Positions 17,223-26,106 of a DNA stretch of 64,000 nt are shown here, one piece after another. The notes below the pieces were generated by a model. It had not been told where the DNA came from, did no database searches, and worked only from the letters and a program-made list of their open reading frames with translations. Each line of letters begins with the position of its first letter. Position 1 is the stretch's first letter. The stretch is from Nioella aestuarii (GTDB taxonomy: Bacteria > Pseudomonadota > Alphaproteobacteria > Rhodobacterales > Rhodobacteraceae): the NCBI RefSeq assembly GCF_050896395.1, contig NZ_JBPBBA010000001.1:224902-288901 (forward strand). Direction: 5' to 3'. Made by a program: the position numbers and the translations under genes.

Positions 17223-17984
17223 ATGCTCGCGACCTATATCATCGGTGATCCCACCACCCGCCCCCCGCTCCTGATCGTGCATGGCCTTTTCGGCTCCGCA
17301 CGCAACTGGAACGTCGTCGCCAAACGCCTGTCAGACGAACGGCAAGTGATCAGCGTCGACATGCGCAATCATGGGGATAGTGATTTTCAGCCGACGCATA
17401 CATATCCCGATATGGCCGGTGATCTGGCGGAGGTGATCGCCGCGCATGGGGGCAAGGCGGATGTGCTTGGGCATTCGATGGGGGGCAAGGCCGCGATGAT
17501 GCTGGCGCTGACGCGGCCCGAGATGGTGAACCGGCTCGTCGTGGCCGATATCGCGCCCGTTGCCTATGGCCACAGCCAGAGCCACCTGATCGACGCCATG
17601 CGCGCGGTGGATCTGTCGCGGGTCGAGACGCGGCGCGATGCGGACGACCAGCTGAGCGCGGCAGTGCCCGAAGCCGGGGTCCGCGCTTTTCTGCTGCAAT
17701 CTCTGGATATTAAGGGCAAGCGCTGGCGGCTCAACCACGACGTTCTGGACCGCGACATGGGCAAGGCGACGGGCTGGCCGGAGGCCGTTGAGGGCCGGTT
17801 CGACGGGCCGGTTTTCATGCTGTCGGGGGCAGAGTCCGACTATGTGCGCCCTGACCATCGGGCGGCGATCAAAGGCTATTTCCCGAAGGCGCGTTTTGCA
17901 AAAATTCCCGGCGCGGGGCACTGGCTCCATGCCGACAAACCGCGCGAATTCGAGGCAGCGGTGCGGGCGTTCCTGAACAGATAA
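17223..17984 (+). CDS. Alpha/beta-fold hydrolase (YbfF-like esterase)
   Basis: A 253-residue soluble hydrolase. LIVHGLFGSARNW near residues 17-29 is the oxyanion region, VDMRNHGDSDF follows, the nucleophile elbow is GHSMGG at about 82-87, and GAGHWLHADKP supplies the late histidine. The layout and motif wording resemble the YbfF acyl-ester hydrolase group. It may cleave short acyl or acyl-CoA esters, but the substrate is unproven. Stands alone. Confidence 0.85.
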   Translation: MLATYIIGDPTTRPPLLIVHGLFGSARNWNVVAKRLSDERQVISVDMRNHGDSDFQPTHTYPDMAGDLAEVIAAHGGKADVLGHSMGGKAAMMLALTRPEMVNRLVVADIAPVAYGHSQSHLIDAMRAVDLSRVETRRDADDQLSAAVPEAGVRAFLLQSLDIKGKRWRLNHDVLDRDMGKATGWPEAVEGRFDGPVFMLSGAESDYVRPDHRAAIKGYFPKARFAKIPGAGHWLHADKPREFEAAVRAFLNR

Positions 17985-18233
17985 CCCTCAGAGATTGCGC
18001 GTTTTTCCGGAAACCACATGGCCCTGTACGAGCGCGACAGAGACGTCGCCGCCGATTAGGCCGCCGTCAGACTTGGTTTTGATAGGGACAAGCAGTTTCG
18101 CATGGAGGATTCCGATCCTTGATCCCCGCTCCTGAAGCAATGTGCGCACGCGAAGTATCACTGCGCTGCCTTGACTCAAATCATTCCCGGATCCTCCGCC
18201 AACAACGATGATCGGCGACGAGGAGGAGTTACG

Positions 18234-18512
18234 ATGATTACACTTGATGACATCATGGACATGACCGAGCTCAGCCATGAAGAGATCGCCTCCATTGCGG
18301 AACACGAGGCGTTGCCTCCCCTCAATGCGGCTGCATTGGCAGACCGGTTGATGCATATGCATCACGGGCCGCAGAGGGTTCAGCAGATGATCTGCGAGGA
18401 TATTCGCGCCGCCCTGCACCGCGATGATCTCAACCACGCGCGCGAATTGTTCGTCGTTTTACACCACTTCCTGAAGGATCACCCCGAGGCTGCTCATGGG
18501 GCACAGCCCTGA
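18234..18512 (+). CDS. Conserved-looking hypothetical protein (92 aa)
   Basis: A 92-residue acidic, helical protein beginning MITLDDIMDMTELSHEEIAS. It contains a histidine/methionine-rich turn RLMHMHHGPQRVQQM and a helix ending FLKDHPEA. The start is fixed by AGGAGGAG a few bases upstream; an in-frame start at 18171 lacks this. Codon use is normal and I recall similar short proteins in Rhodobacteraceae, but no function is known. It reads through an antisense frame (17988-18437) that I do not call. Confidence 0.7.
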   Translation: MITLDDIMDMTELSHEEIASIAEHEALPPLNAAALADRLMHMHHGPQRVQQMICEDIRAALHRDDLNHARELFVVLHHFLKDHPEAAHGAQP

Positions 18513-18624
18513 ATCGGGTGCCTCACGTCCACATATAGGGGAAATTGCCACAGTCCCCCCCTGATTTTGGGTCGACCCCGAGATATGGTTGATCCTGTGA
18601 AATGTCCTGTGTTAGCTGGCGGCA

Positions 18625-18747
18625 CAGGTGCTTTAGACGCGGTAATGCATCCACTGACGTGGCGGGGTTTGCGGGTGATGGCCTGCGAACCCCGTTTTCG
18701 TTTCAGACGTGAAAACAGAAAGAAGGCGCCAGGTGCTTAGACGCGGT
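18625..18747. repeat. Direct repeat pair of about 18 bp, 105 bp apart
   Basis: CAGGTGCTTTAGACGCGGT at 18625-18643 recurs as CAGGTGCTTAGACGCGGT at 18730-18747, differing by one T. Each is followed within a few bases by GCATC. The hairpin at 18663-18694 lies between the copies. Confidence 0.75.
18663..18716 (+). terminator. Strong stem-loop with T-rich tail, second hairpin following
   Basis: 18663-18675 pairs with 18682-18694 over 13 positions, two of them G-U, around a TGATGG loop. TTTTCGTTTC follows, so on the plus strand it resembles a terminator. GTTTTC (18694-18699) and GAAAAC (18711-18716) can form a second stem. No plus-strand gene ends close by, so a structured RNA is equally possible. 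Confidence 0.45.
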
Positions 18748-18800
18748 CTTCGCATCGTGCCTTGCGGCACAGCCTGACGCCTTCCATAGTCCGTTGCTTT

Positions 18801-19094
18801 CCCGAAGGTCCACCCGGTCCCTGTGCGTTGGATCAAGGATCCTCCGCTTGCTTCCACCCCGAAGGGTTTCAGCACCCGGCGCGTCCCAAGACACGACCGG
18901 AAAACCACCTCTCTGCCCGAAGGCTTTAAGCTGGTCCGCACCGACCCGAACATCTCAGCCCTCCAAGATCCACCCGAAGGTATCACCCGAATTTCCGCTG
19001 CGATCCCAGACGGTTACCTGCATTCCGGATCCATAAGGCCGTCCTGCTGCACCCGTCCCTGGGGGCCTTTGCGTCCCGCTCCGGTTCCGAAGAA
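18801..19094. repeat. Degenerate ~57-bp tandem repeat (CCCGAAGG period)
   Basis: The 8-mer CCCGAAGG starts at 18801, 18858, 18916 and 18973, i.e. offsets of 57, 58 and 57. A weaker copy CCATAAGG is at 19031 (offset 58) and TCCGAAGA at 19086 (offset 55). Outside the core the units share only blurred similarity, such as GCGTCCCAAGAC versus GCGATCCCAGAC at the same place in two units. On the minus strand the core reads CCTTCGGG, a possible UUCG tetraloop. Confidence 0.6.
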
Positions 19095-19412
19095 CCCTTG
19101 CGATGGATTAACTGTCGGACAAGGGCGGCGGTGGCTCAAGAAAATAGCACTGCAGCATGGATATTTCTTGTGGACAGCTTGTGGGAAGACTTGGGGACAA
19201 CCGGGGGATGGGGGCGGAAAAGCGCAAGTTTTCGGCAGGGTTGCGGGCGATGTGCCGGTGCCATCAGACACGGGGGCCGTTTCTGCGCCTGCGAGGGTGA
19301 TTTTCTGCGCTGCTACGGGGGACCGACCCGCGACTCACCCGCTGAGAACAGGCGCGCGCGCCATGCGGACACCGCCTGTACACCCCCCCGTTTACCCCTC
19401 GCGCAGACGAAA

Positions 19413-19595
19413 TCACCGCCCCTGCATCGCGCGGGCGATGTAGATTGCGATTGGGAAGGCCAGCAGAAAGCCCGCAACGACGGCCCCAATGATCGGCAAG
19501 ACCCCAGCCCACCCCGCCACCAGAAGGATGACAAGGAACACGCCCGCGAGGGTGGCGCCGATGAAGAGGTGGAGGAGGAGGAGAAGATAGGACAT
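19413..19595 (-). CDS. Small two-helix membrane protein near lepA
   Basis: A 60-residue, almost entirely hydrophobic protein with two transmembrane helices (LLLLLHLFIGATLAGVFLVI and VVAGFLLAFPIAIYIARAM). Similar proteins in Rhodobacteraceae are sometimes mislabelled CTP synthetase; nothing here supports nucleotide chemistry. It lies downstream of lepA on the same strand, separated by about 260 bp that contain a palindrome. Function unknown. Confidence 0.65.
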   Translation of the reverse strand: MSYLLLLLHLFIGATLAGVFLVILLVAGWAGVLPIIGAVVAGFLLAFPIAIYIARAMQGR

Positions 19596-19778
19596 GGGGG
19601 ATGTCCTAGCCGGTGGGGCGGCGGGGGGCTTTGATTTGGGTCAGGGTGGGTGATGTACTCTGAAGCCGCTCTCCGAAAACACTACCCCCTCGCCAGAACC
19701 GTCGGATACGAAATTAAGAAGGTTCACCCTAAGATGACTAGAGTCTAAAATGGGATCTCTCTTTTTGACTCAAGCAAG

Positions 19779-19842
19779 CGTAGGGTGGGCAGTTTGCCCA
19801 CCACCAAGGCGCACGAAGGTGGGCAAAACTGCCCACCCTACG
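19779..19842. repeat. Long palindrome of TAGGGTGGGCA repeats
   Basis: The left arm (19779-19802) starts CGTAGGGTGGGCAG and ends TTGCCCACC. The right arm (19818-19842) is its near-perfect reverse complement, with one extra A, ending CTGCCCACCCTACG. About 15 nt separate the arms, and each arm is itself a small palindrome. It lies 16 bp past the lepA stop. The same core occurs at 2234-2259, so this is a dispersed REP-like element and possibly the lepA transcript end. Confidence 0.8.
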
Positions 19843-19857
19843 TGAGGCCAATCCGCC

Positions 19858-21657
<1,800 letters not shown>

Positions 21658-21988
21658 GATGGTGGGATATGAGCGGGATTTTGGGTTTGGTCAATGGGGT
21701 CCGTAGGGCAGTCGTGATGTCTGTGACCGGCAGGTGTCAGGGTTGCGGTTCCTTGCGAACATAGGTGGTTTTGCCAAGACAGACAGAGCGTCCTCCCTTC
21801 AGCGCGAAATCGCGGCAAAGCTGCCGCACCATCGCCCCCGCGAGCGCCGTAGATGGCGATTAGATGCCCAACTAACGCGGCAACACCCCCGATCCTCCGC
21901 CGATCATGACCCCGCCTGCGATCAGCGCGGGCATTCGGCCCGGTCTGTGCTAGCGTGTGGCTGGACCCCTCATGAACTGGACCCCGCC
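21658..21988. other. Intergenic region upstream of lepA with a possible decayed small ORF
   Basis: About 330 bp between divergent lepA and the ParB-like gene. On the minus strand one frame from ATG 21934 to a stop at 21737 reads as a short protein interrupted by TAG (21872-21874) and TAA (21860-21862). Its last 31 codons, from ATG 21830-21832, are uninterrupted and contain VRQLCRDFALKGGRSVCLG. No ribosome site precedes either ATG. It may be a remnant or chance. Promoters for both flanking genes should be here but are not obvious. Confidence 0.4.
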
Positions 21989-22237
21989 ATGCCCCCGATC
22001 CTGACCTTCCCCATCAGCGAGATCTATGTTCCGGCAAAGCGGGCCAAAACGCTGGACCCTGAGAAGGTGCAGGCGCTGGCCGAGGATATTCTGGAGAACG
22101 GCCAGAAGGTGCCGATCCGCCTGCGCGAGGGCAAGGGGCGCTATGTGTTGCAGGAAGGTCTGCACCGGCTGGAGGCGCTGCGGGCCTTGGGGGAAGACAG
22201 CATTCAGGGCTATCTGACCCGCGCACGGTTGCATTAG
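21989..22237 (+). CDS. ParB N-terminal domain (ParB/sulfiredoxin-like) small protein
   Basis: An 82-residue protein with the ParB/Srx N-terminal fold: ISEIYVPAKRAKTLDPEKV, ALAEDILENGQKVPIRLREG and VLQEGLHRLEALRALGE. It has no helix-turn-helix or dimerisation domain, so it is not a partition ParB. In this fold the EGLHRLEA block is the counterpart of the ParB GERRxxA nucleotide-binding box. A stand-alone domain may be an enzyme or adaptor. The last 4 bases overlap the convergent Lrp gene. Confidence 0.75.
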   Translation: MPPILTFPISEIYVPAKRAKTLDPEKVQALAEDILENGQKVPIRLREGKGRYVLQEGLHRLEALRALGEDSIQGYLTRARLH

Positions 22238-22683
22238 GGGCGCAGATCTCGATCCACCATCGCGCGCAGTGAAAAGCTGGTGCGGGTGGAGCGGATGCCG
22301 GGGACGCTCATCAGGTTGTGCTCCAGAAAGCTGTCGAAGCTGCGCAGATCGCGGGCGGCGATTTTCAGCAGAATGTCGCGGCTGCCGGTCATCAGGTGAC
22401 ATTCCAGCACTTCGGGGAAGCGGCGGATGGCGCGCTCGAACCCTTCCAGCGCGTCGCGGCTCTGGCGTTCCAGTTCGGCGAAGACGAAGACGGTGATGGG
22501 GTAGCCCAGTTTTTCCGGGCTGACCTTGGCGGCATAGCCGGTGATGATGCCCTCCGCCTCCATCCGCGCCATACGGCGGGCGCAAGGGGTGGGGGACAGG
22601 CCGACACGTTCGGCCAGATCGGTGACCGGCAGGCGGCCATCGCGTTGCAGGGTGGTCAGAATCTTGCGGTCGAGATCGTCCAT
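22234..22683 (-). CDS. Lrp/AsnC family transcriptional regulator
   Basis: A 149-residue regulator. The N-terminal helix-turn-helix is at about residues 5-50 (LDRKILTTLQRDGRLPVTDL then VGLSPTPCARRMARMEAEG). The C-terminal RAM ligand-binding domain follows (VFVFAELERQS, CHLMTGSRDILLKI). Such proteins sense amino acids. It is divergent from a leucine-dehydrogenase-like gene, and the 129-bp gap contains a 9-bp inverted repeat, so direct regulation of that gene and of itself is likely. Confidence 0.92.
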   Translation of the reverse strand: MDDLDRKILTTLQRDGRLPVTDLAERVGLSPTPCARRMARMEAEGIITGYAAKVSPEKLGYPITVFVFAELERQSRDALEGFERAIRRFPEVLECHLMTGSRDILLKIAARDLRSFDSFLEHNLMSVPGIRSTRTSFSLRAMVDRDLRP

Positions 22684-22717
22684 CCGCGTGAATCCTTCGA
22701 ATCAGAGGGGAATGACA

Positions 22718-22790
22718 GAGAATATCACCAATGGTTGCGGCGTTGGAACGGATATTTGGCGTCTATCACCCTTGCCCTGACGATATTCTC
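22718..22790. promoter_or_regulatory. Candidate Lrp/AsnC operator sites
   Basis: GAGAATATC (22718-22726) and GATATTCTC (22782-22790) are a perfect 9-bp inverted repeat, and a third half site GATATT lies between them at 22751-22756. The half sites are 30 and 31 bp apart, about three helical turns, which suits the oligomeric binding of Lrp-type proteins. They lie in the divergent gap. Confidence 0.5.
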
Positions 22791-22812
22791 CACTGCAAAG
22801 AGGAGGACACCC

Positions 22813-23865
22813 ATGCAGATCACGACCCTGCCCACGCCAAGCCATGAAGAAGTATTGCGCGTTTCCGACGATGCAACGGGGCTTGTGGGTTTTATTGCCA
22901 TCCACTCCACCCAGTTGGGCCCGGCTGCGGGCGGCCTGAGGATGAAGCCCTATGCCAGCGAGGAAGCGGCACTGACCGATGCGCTGCGACTAAGCCACGG
23001 GATGACCTTCAAGAACGCCGCAGCGGGGCTGCCCTTGGGTGGCGGCAAGGCGGTCATCATGGGCGATCCCTTGGTGCTGAAATCCGAGGCGCTGCTGGCG
23101 GGTTTCGCCGGGGCCATCGCGGCGCTGAAAGGGCGGTACTGGACAGCGGAAGACATGGGGATGAGCCCCGAGGACATGGCGGTGATTGCACGCGGGACTG
23201 AGTTCGTGGCCGGCCTGCCGGATGGGGAGTTCGCCAGCGGCGACCCTTCGCCCATCACCGCGCGCGGTATCTTCAACGCCATTCGTTGCGTGAGCCGGCA
23301 CCGGTTTGGCAGCACCGATCTGACCGGACGCAAAGTTGCGGTTCAAGGGTTGGGGCATGTGGGCTGGTATCTGGCCGAGATGCTGCACGATGCGGGGGCG
23401 GTCCTGATCGTCACCGACATTGACCCGGCACGCTGTGACCGGGCGGCAGAGCGCTTTGGCGCAGCGATTGCCCCAGTGGATCAGATCTTGCAGGCGGAGG
23501 CCGATATCCTCGCCCCTTGCGCGATTGGCGGCATCCTCAACGCCGAGACCATTCCTGAGCTGCGGGTGCAGGCCGTTGCGGGCGGGGCAAACAACCAGCT
23601 TGCGACCCCAGCCGATGGCGACGCCCTGCACAAGCGCGGCATCCTTTATGCGCCAGATTACGTGGCCAATGCGGGCGGCATCGTGAATGTAGCAACTGAG
23701 ATCCTGAAGATCCGGGATCGGGACGGTTTCGTTGCTGACAAGCTGGCAGAGGCAGAGGCCACGATGGACGCGATCCTGAGCCAAGCCACCGCGCGTGGGC
23801 TGGCACCGCATAAGGTGGCGGATGATATCGTGCTGTCCCGAATGCAGCAGCGCCCCGCCGCCTGA
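22813..23865 (+). CDS. Glu/Leu/Phe/Val dehydrogenase (leucine dehydrogenase-like)
   Basis: A 350-residue amino-acid dehydrogenase of the short leucine/phenylalanine type. It oxidatively deaminates a branched or aromatic amino acid with NAD+. Motifs include the substrate block AAGGLRMKPY, the catalytic lysine in LPLGGGKAVIMGDP, and the NAD fold VAVQGLGHVGWYLAEM. The start is preceded by AGGAGGA at good spacing. Divergent from an Lrp/AsnC regulator, which supports an amino-acid catabolic role. Distinct from the larger glutamate dehydrogenase at 13347. Confidence 0.9.
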   Translation: MQITTLPTPSHEEVLRVSDDATGLVGFIAIHSTQLGPAAGGLRMKPYASEEAALTDALRLSHGMTFKNAAAGLPLGGGKAVIMGDPLVLKSEALLAGFAGAIAALKGRYWTAEDMGMSPEDMAVIARGTEFVAGLPDGEFASGDPSPITARGIFNAIRCVSRHRFGSTDLTGRKVAVQGLGHVGWYLAEMLHDAGAVLIVTDIDPARCDRAAERFGAAIAPVDQILQAEADILAPCAIGGILNAETIPELRVQAVAGGANNQLATPADGDALHKRGILYAPDYVANAGGIVNVATEILKIRDRDGFVADKLAEAEATMDAILSQATARGLAPHKVADDIVLSRMQQRPAA

Positions 23866-23990
23866 CCCGCCATTTTCCGCCCATTTTCCCCGGATCACGC
23901 CCTCGCAGATTGCACTGTGGGGGCGTTTTCGGCACAGTGCCATGCAGATGAGGGGATCAACCCCTTGCATGGGGAAAACGAGGCAGTGGG

Positions 23991-24293
23991 ATGACCAAGA
24001 CATTCTCGGCATTTCTTATCACCTTCCTTCTGACCGGCGGGCCGCTAAACGCGAACCCGGTGGAACGGGCCTGCATGTCATCGGGAAGGACGGCGGCAAA
24101 TCCGTCGCTCTGCGCCTGTATCGGCAGCGCCGCACGGATCACGCTCAATTTCGGGGAACAGCGCCGGGCGGCGCGGCTCTTTGACGACCCGGACGAGGCG
24201 GAAGAGCTGCGCATGTCGGACAACAGCCGCGACGAGGCGTTCTGGGATCGGTACCGAGCCTTCGGGGATACCGCAGAACAGATGTGCGGCTGA
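23991..24293 (+). CDS. Small exported hypothetical protein
   Basis: A 100-residue protein with a short signal peptide (MTKTFSAFLITFLLTGGPLN, cut near NAN). The mature part has four cysteines (ERACMSS, SLCACIG, EQMCG) and the pattern ERAC...CACI...FWDRYRAFGDTAEQMCG. I recall near relatives in Rhodobacteraceae carrying the unsupported name arginine transporter. Periplasmic location is likely; function unknown. Confidence 0.65.
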   Translation: MTKTFSAFLITFLLTGGPLNANPVERACMSSGRTAANPSLCACIGSAARITLNFGEQRRAARLFDDPDEAEELRMSDNSRDEAFWDRYRAFGDTAEQMCG

Positions 24294-24295
24294 GA

Positions 24296-24733
24296 TCAGA
24301 CGAGCTTTTCGGCCCAGGCCCCTGCGGCCTTTTCGATAAGCGTCAGCACCCCGTCAAAATCCCTTGTGTAGTAGGGATCAGGGACATCGCGCGGGGCATC
24401 TGCAAGCGCAGAGAGGTAGAGTGACAGCTCTGCCGTGGCATCAGTGGGCCGGATCGCCTGAAGATCTTCCAGATTGCTGCTGTCCATCGCAAGGATCAGA
24501 TCGAAGCGATAGAAATCATCGGTCGTGACCTGCCGGGCGCGTTGCGCGGACAGGTCGTAGCCCCGTTCCCGCGCTGCCGCCTGCATCGGGCCGTAGGGCG
24601 GCTTTCCAACATGCCAGCCGGCGGTTCCGGCACTGTCTATGCGTGCTCCCGGCAGGGCCGCACGCAAGAGTGCTTCGCCCGTCGGTGAGCGGCAGATATT
24701 GCCGAGACAGACACAGAGGATAGACTTGGACAT
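24296..24733 (-). CDS. Low-molecular-weight protein tyrosine phosphatase
   Basis: A 145-residue cytoplasmic phosphatase. The P-loop CLGNICRS (C9 to R15) is at the N-terminus and the general acid lies in DVPDPYYTRDFDG near residue 117. Start 24733 (MSKSILCVCLGN) matches the family; a 39-residue extension to 24850 would overlap the divergent sirtuin gene and is unlikely. Substrates could be tyrosine-phosphorylated proteins. In some bacteria this family regulates polysaccharide synthesis, but no such genes are adjacent. Confidence 0.93.
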   Translation of the reverse strand: MSKSILCVCLGNICRSPTGEALLRAALPGARIDSAGTAGWHVGKPPYGPMQAAARERGYDLSAQRARQVTTDDFYRFDLILAMDSSNLEDLQAIRPTDATAELSLYLSALADAPRDVPDPYYTRDFDGVLTLIEKAAGAWAEKLV

Positions 24734-24779
24734 GGGTGCTCCTACCTGGGTGCCCCTTGGTGCCATGACGGGGGTTGAA

Positions 24780-25472
24780 ATGGAACGCATAGTTGTCCTG
24801 ACCGGGGCGGGGATTTCGGCGGAAAGCGGGCTTGGCACCTTTCGCGACAAGGACGGGCTTTGGACGCGCTATGACCTGAACGAGGTCGCGACACCCGAGG
24901 GCTTCGCCCGCAATCCCCGGCTGGTGCATGATTTCTACAATGCCCGCCGCGCCAATGCGCTGGATGCCAGCCCGAATGCTGCCCATCAAGCGCTCGCCCG
25001 GTTGGAACGTGATTGGGCGGGTGAGGTGCTGATCGTAACCCAGAACGTCGATGATCTGCATGAGAGCGCGGGCAGCCGGAACGTCCTGCACATGCATGGG
25101 GCTCTGCCGGGGGCGTTGTGCGCGGCCTGCGACCATCGCTGGCCTGCGCCCCGCGTGATGGACCCGAACGCCCCCTGCCCCAACTGCTCCGCGCCGCGCA
25201 CCCGGCCCGATATCGTGTGGTTCGGAGAGATCCCCTATCACATGGACCAGATCGCCGAGGCGCTGTGGCAGGCGGATCTGTTTGTCTCCATCGGCACCTC
25301 GGGCGAGGTCTATCCCGCCGCCGGTTTCGTGCAGGAGGCGCAGGCCGCAGGGGCTGAGACGCTGGAGATCAACCTGGAACCGTCGCGCGTTCCGGGGCTG
25401 TTCGACCGGGTGATCGCAGGGCCAGCCACCGAGGCTGTGCCCGATTGGGTGACAGAGATGCTGGCGCCGTGA
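24780..25472 (+). CDS. cobB: NAD-dependent protein deacylase (sirtuin, CobB-like)
   Basis: A 230-residue sirtuin removing acyl groups from lysines with NAD+. GAGISAESGLGTFRDKDGLW is at about residues 9-28, TQNVDDLH at about 87-94, and the catalytic His is H106 in LHMHG. A zinc site is formed by C114, C117, C133 and C136. Y53 and R56 in FYNARR are the pair that in class III sirtuins selects succinyl/malonyl groups, so desuccinylase activity is likely. I chose ATG 24780 (MERIVVLTG); 24765 is also in frame but lacks a ribosome site. Confidence 0.93.
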   Translation: MERIVVLTGAGISAESGLGTFRDKDGLWTRYDLNEVATPEGFARNPRLVHDFYNARRANALDASPNAAHQALARLERDWAGEVLIVTQNVDDLHESAGSRNVLHMHGALPGALCAACDHRWPAPRVMDPNAPCPNCSAPRTRPDIVWFGEIPYHMDQIAEALWQADLFVSIGTSGEVYPAAGFVQEAQAAGAETLEINLEPSRVPGLFDRVIAGPATEAVPDWVTEMLAP

Positions 25473-25497
25473 TCCCTTCACAAGCCGGTGAGGCAGA

Positions 25498-25526
25498 TTG
25501 ATTGCATCATCATAATGGTGTATAAT
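25498..25526 (+). promoter_or_regulatory. Sigma-70-type promoter
   Basis: TTGATT (25498-25503) and TATAAT (25521-25526) are separated by exactly 17 bp, just upstream of the secreted-protein gene at 25559. The -10 box is perfect. Confidence 0.55.
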
Positions 25527-25558
25527 TTACACCTCCTGACTTGCAGAAAGGATCCACC

Positions 25559-26011
25559 ATGTGCCGTCGCAGTTCCATCCTCGCCCTTTGTCTGCTGTTT
25601 GCCGCCCACAGCCCGGCGGCCCACGCTCAGCCCGGTCTGGAAAGCTATGACCTGACCCCCTATCGCGTCATCTCGGTGCATGACGACTGGCGTGTTCTGT
25701 GCACGCCCGTGGGCAGCGGCAGTTGGTCCTATCCACGCGATTGCGCCATTGAGGATCGCTACGGGTTGGTCGTTTTCGTCAATCCGTTCGGCTACTTCGC
25801 CTATACGCGCCGAGGGCATGTCCCAGGCGATGGAATGATGCGGGAGGGAGAGGGTTTCGGCGCCCAAGAGGTATTGCTGACCTATGCCGGCCCCGACACT
25901 TCGGCCGAGTTCATCTCGGAGACCACGGTCTTTCCAGACGGCGTTGCATACACGGTCAGTCTTGACGGATATGCCGAGGCGCAGGCCGCCGCGATTGCGC
26001 TGATGCAGTAG
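25559..26011 (+). CDS. Hypothetical secreted protein
   Basis: A 150-residue exported protein. The signal peptide has core SILALCLLFAAHSPAAHAQ, cut near residue 23. Two cysteines (RVLCTPVG, PRDCAIED) could pair in the periplasm. The mature part has aromatic stretches such as YGLVVFVNPFGYFAYT and no known domain. Start 25559 follows AAAGGAT; an in-frame start at 25541 is weaker. It has its own good promoter. Confidence 0.7.
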   Translation: MCRRSSILALCLLFAAHSPAAHAQPGLESYDLTPYRVISVHDDWRVLCTPVGSGSWSYPRDCAIEDRYGLVVFVNPFGYFAYTRRGHVPGDGMMREGEGFGAQEVLLTYAGPDTSAEFISETTVFPDGVAYTVSLDGYAEAQAAAIALMQ

Positions 26012-26025
26012 GGTAGCAATTGGGA

Positions 26026-26056
26026 CGGCGCGCCGGATGGAACGTTCGGCGCGCCG
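26026..26056. repeat. Paired GC palindrome downstream of the secreted-protein gene
   Basis: The self-complementary 10-mer CGGCGCGCCG occurs at 26026-26035 and again at 26047-26056, 11 nt apart, so the two can form one 10-bp stem or two small cruciforms. No T-run follows on either strand. It lies between convergent genes ending at 26011 and 26107. Confidence 0.6.
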
Positions 26057-26106
26057 CCAAGGGCCGCCATGGGAGGGACAGCACCGTTGCGGCCCTGTCC
26101 CGGGGC

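Larger units (their letters stand above)
18513..19412. other. 900-bp gene-poor region with repeats and hairpins
   Basis: No ORF here has the composition or a start that would support a gene. It holds a hairpin at 18663-18694, a direct repeat (18625-18643 / 18730-18747), and a degenerate 57-58 bp periodic repeat from about 18801 to 19094. Right of 19100 there is G-rich single-copy sequence. The region could be an old dispersed element, a decayed repeat-protein gene or a structured RNA; none is proven. Confidence 0.6.

Noticed and set aside
17988..18437. Minus-strand ORF (149 codons) opposite the 92-residue gene
   Set aside because: The 5' half is antisense to a gene with a better ribosome site. 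The last ~60 codons (to 17988) look somewhat protein-like but lack a clear start, so I leave it uncalled.
18633..18986. Minus-strand ORF with a 19-residue periodicity
   Set aside because: The periodicity comes from the DNA repeat. The composition does not look like a functional protein and no ribosome site is convincing.
18801..19094. CRISPR array
   Set aside because: Only an 8-bp core repeats and the units vary throughout. There are no constant repeats or unique spacers, and no cas genes are near.
19168..19176. TTGTGGACA resembling a DnaA box
   Set aside because: A single imperfect match; no cluster of boxes or AT-rich unwinding region, so no origin claim.
18823..19443. Plus-strand ORF across the repeat region
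   Set aside because: GTG start without ribosome site; sequence becomes low-complexity and R/P-rich after the repeats.
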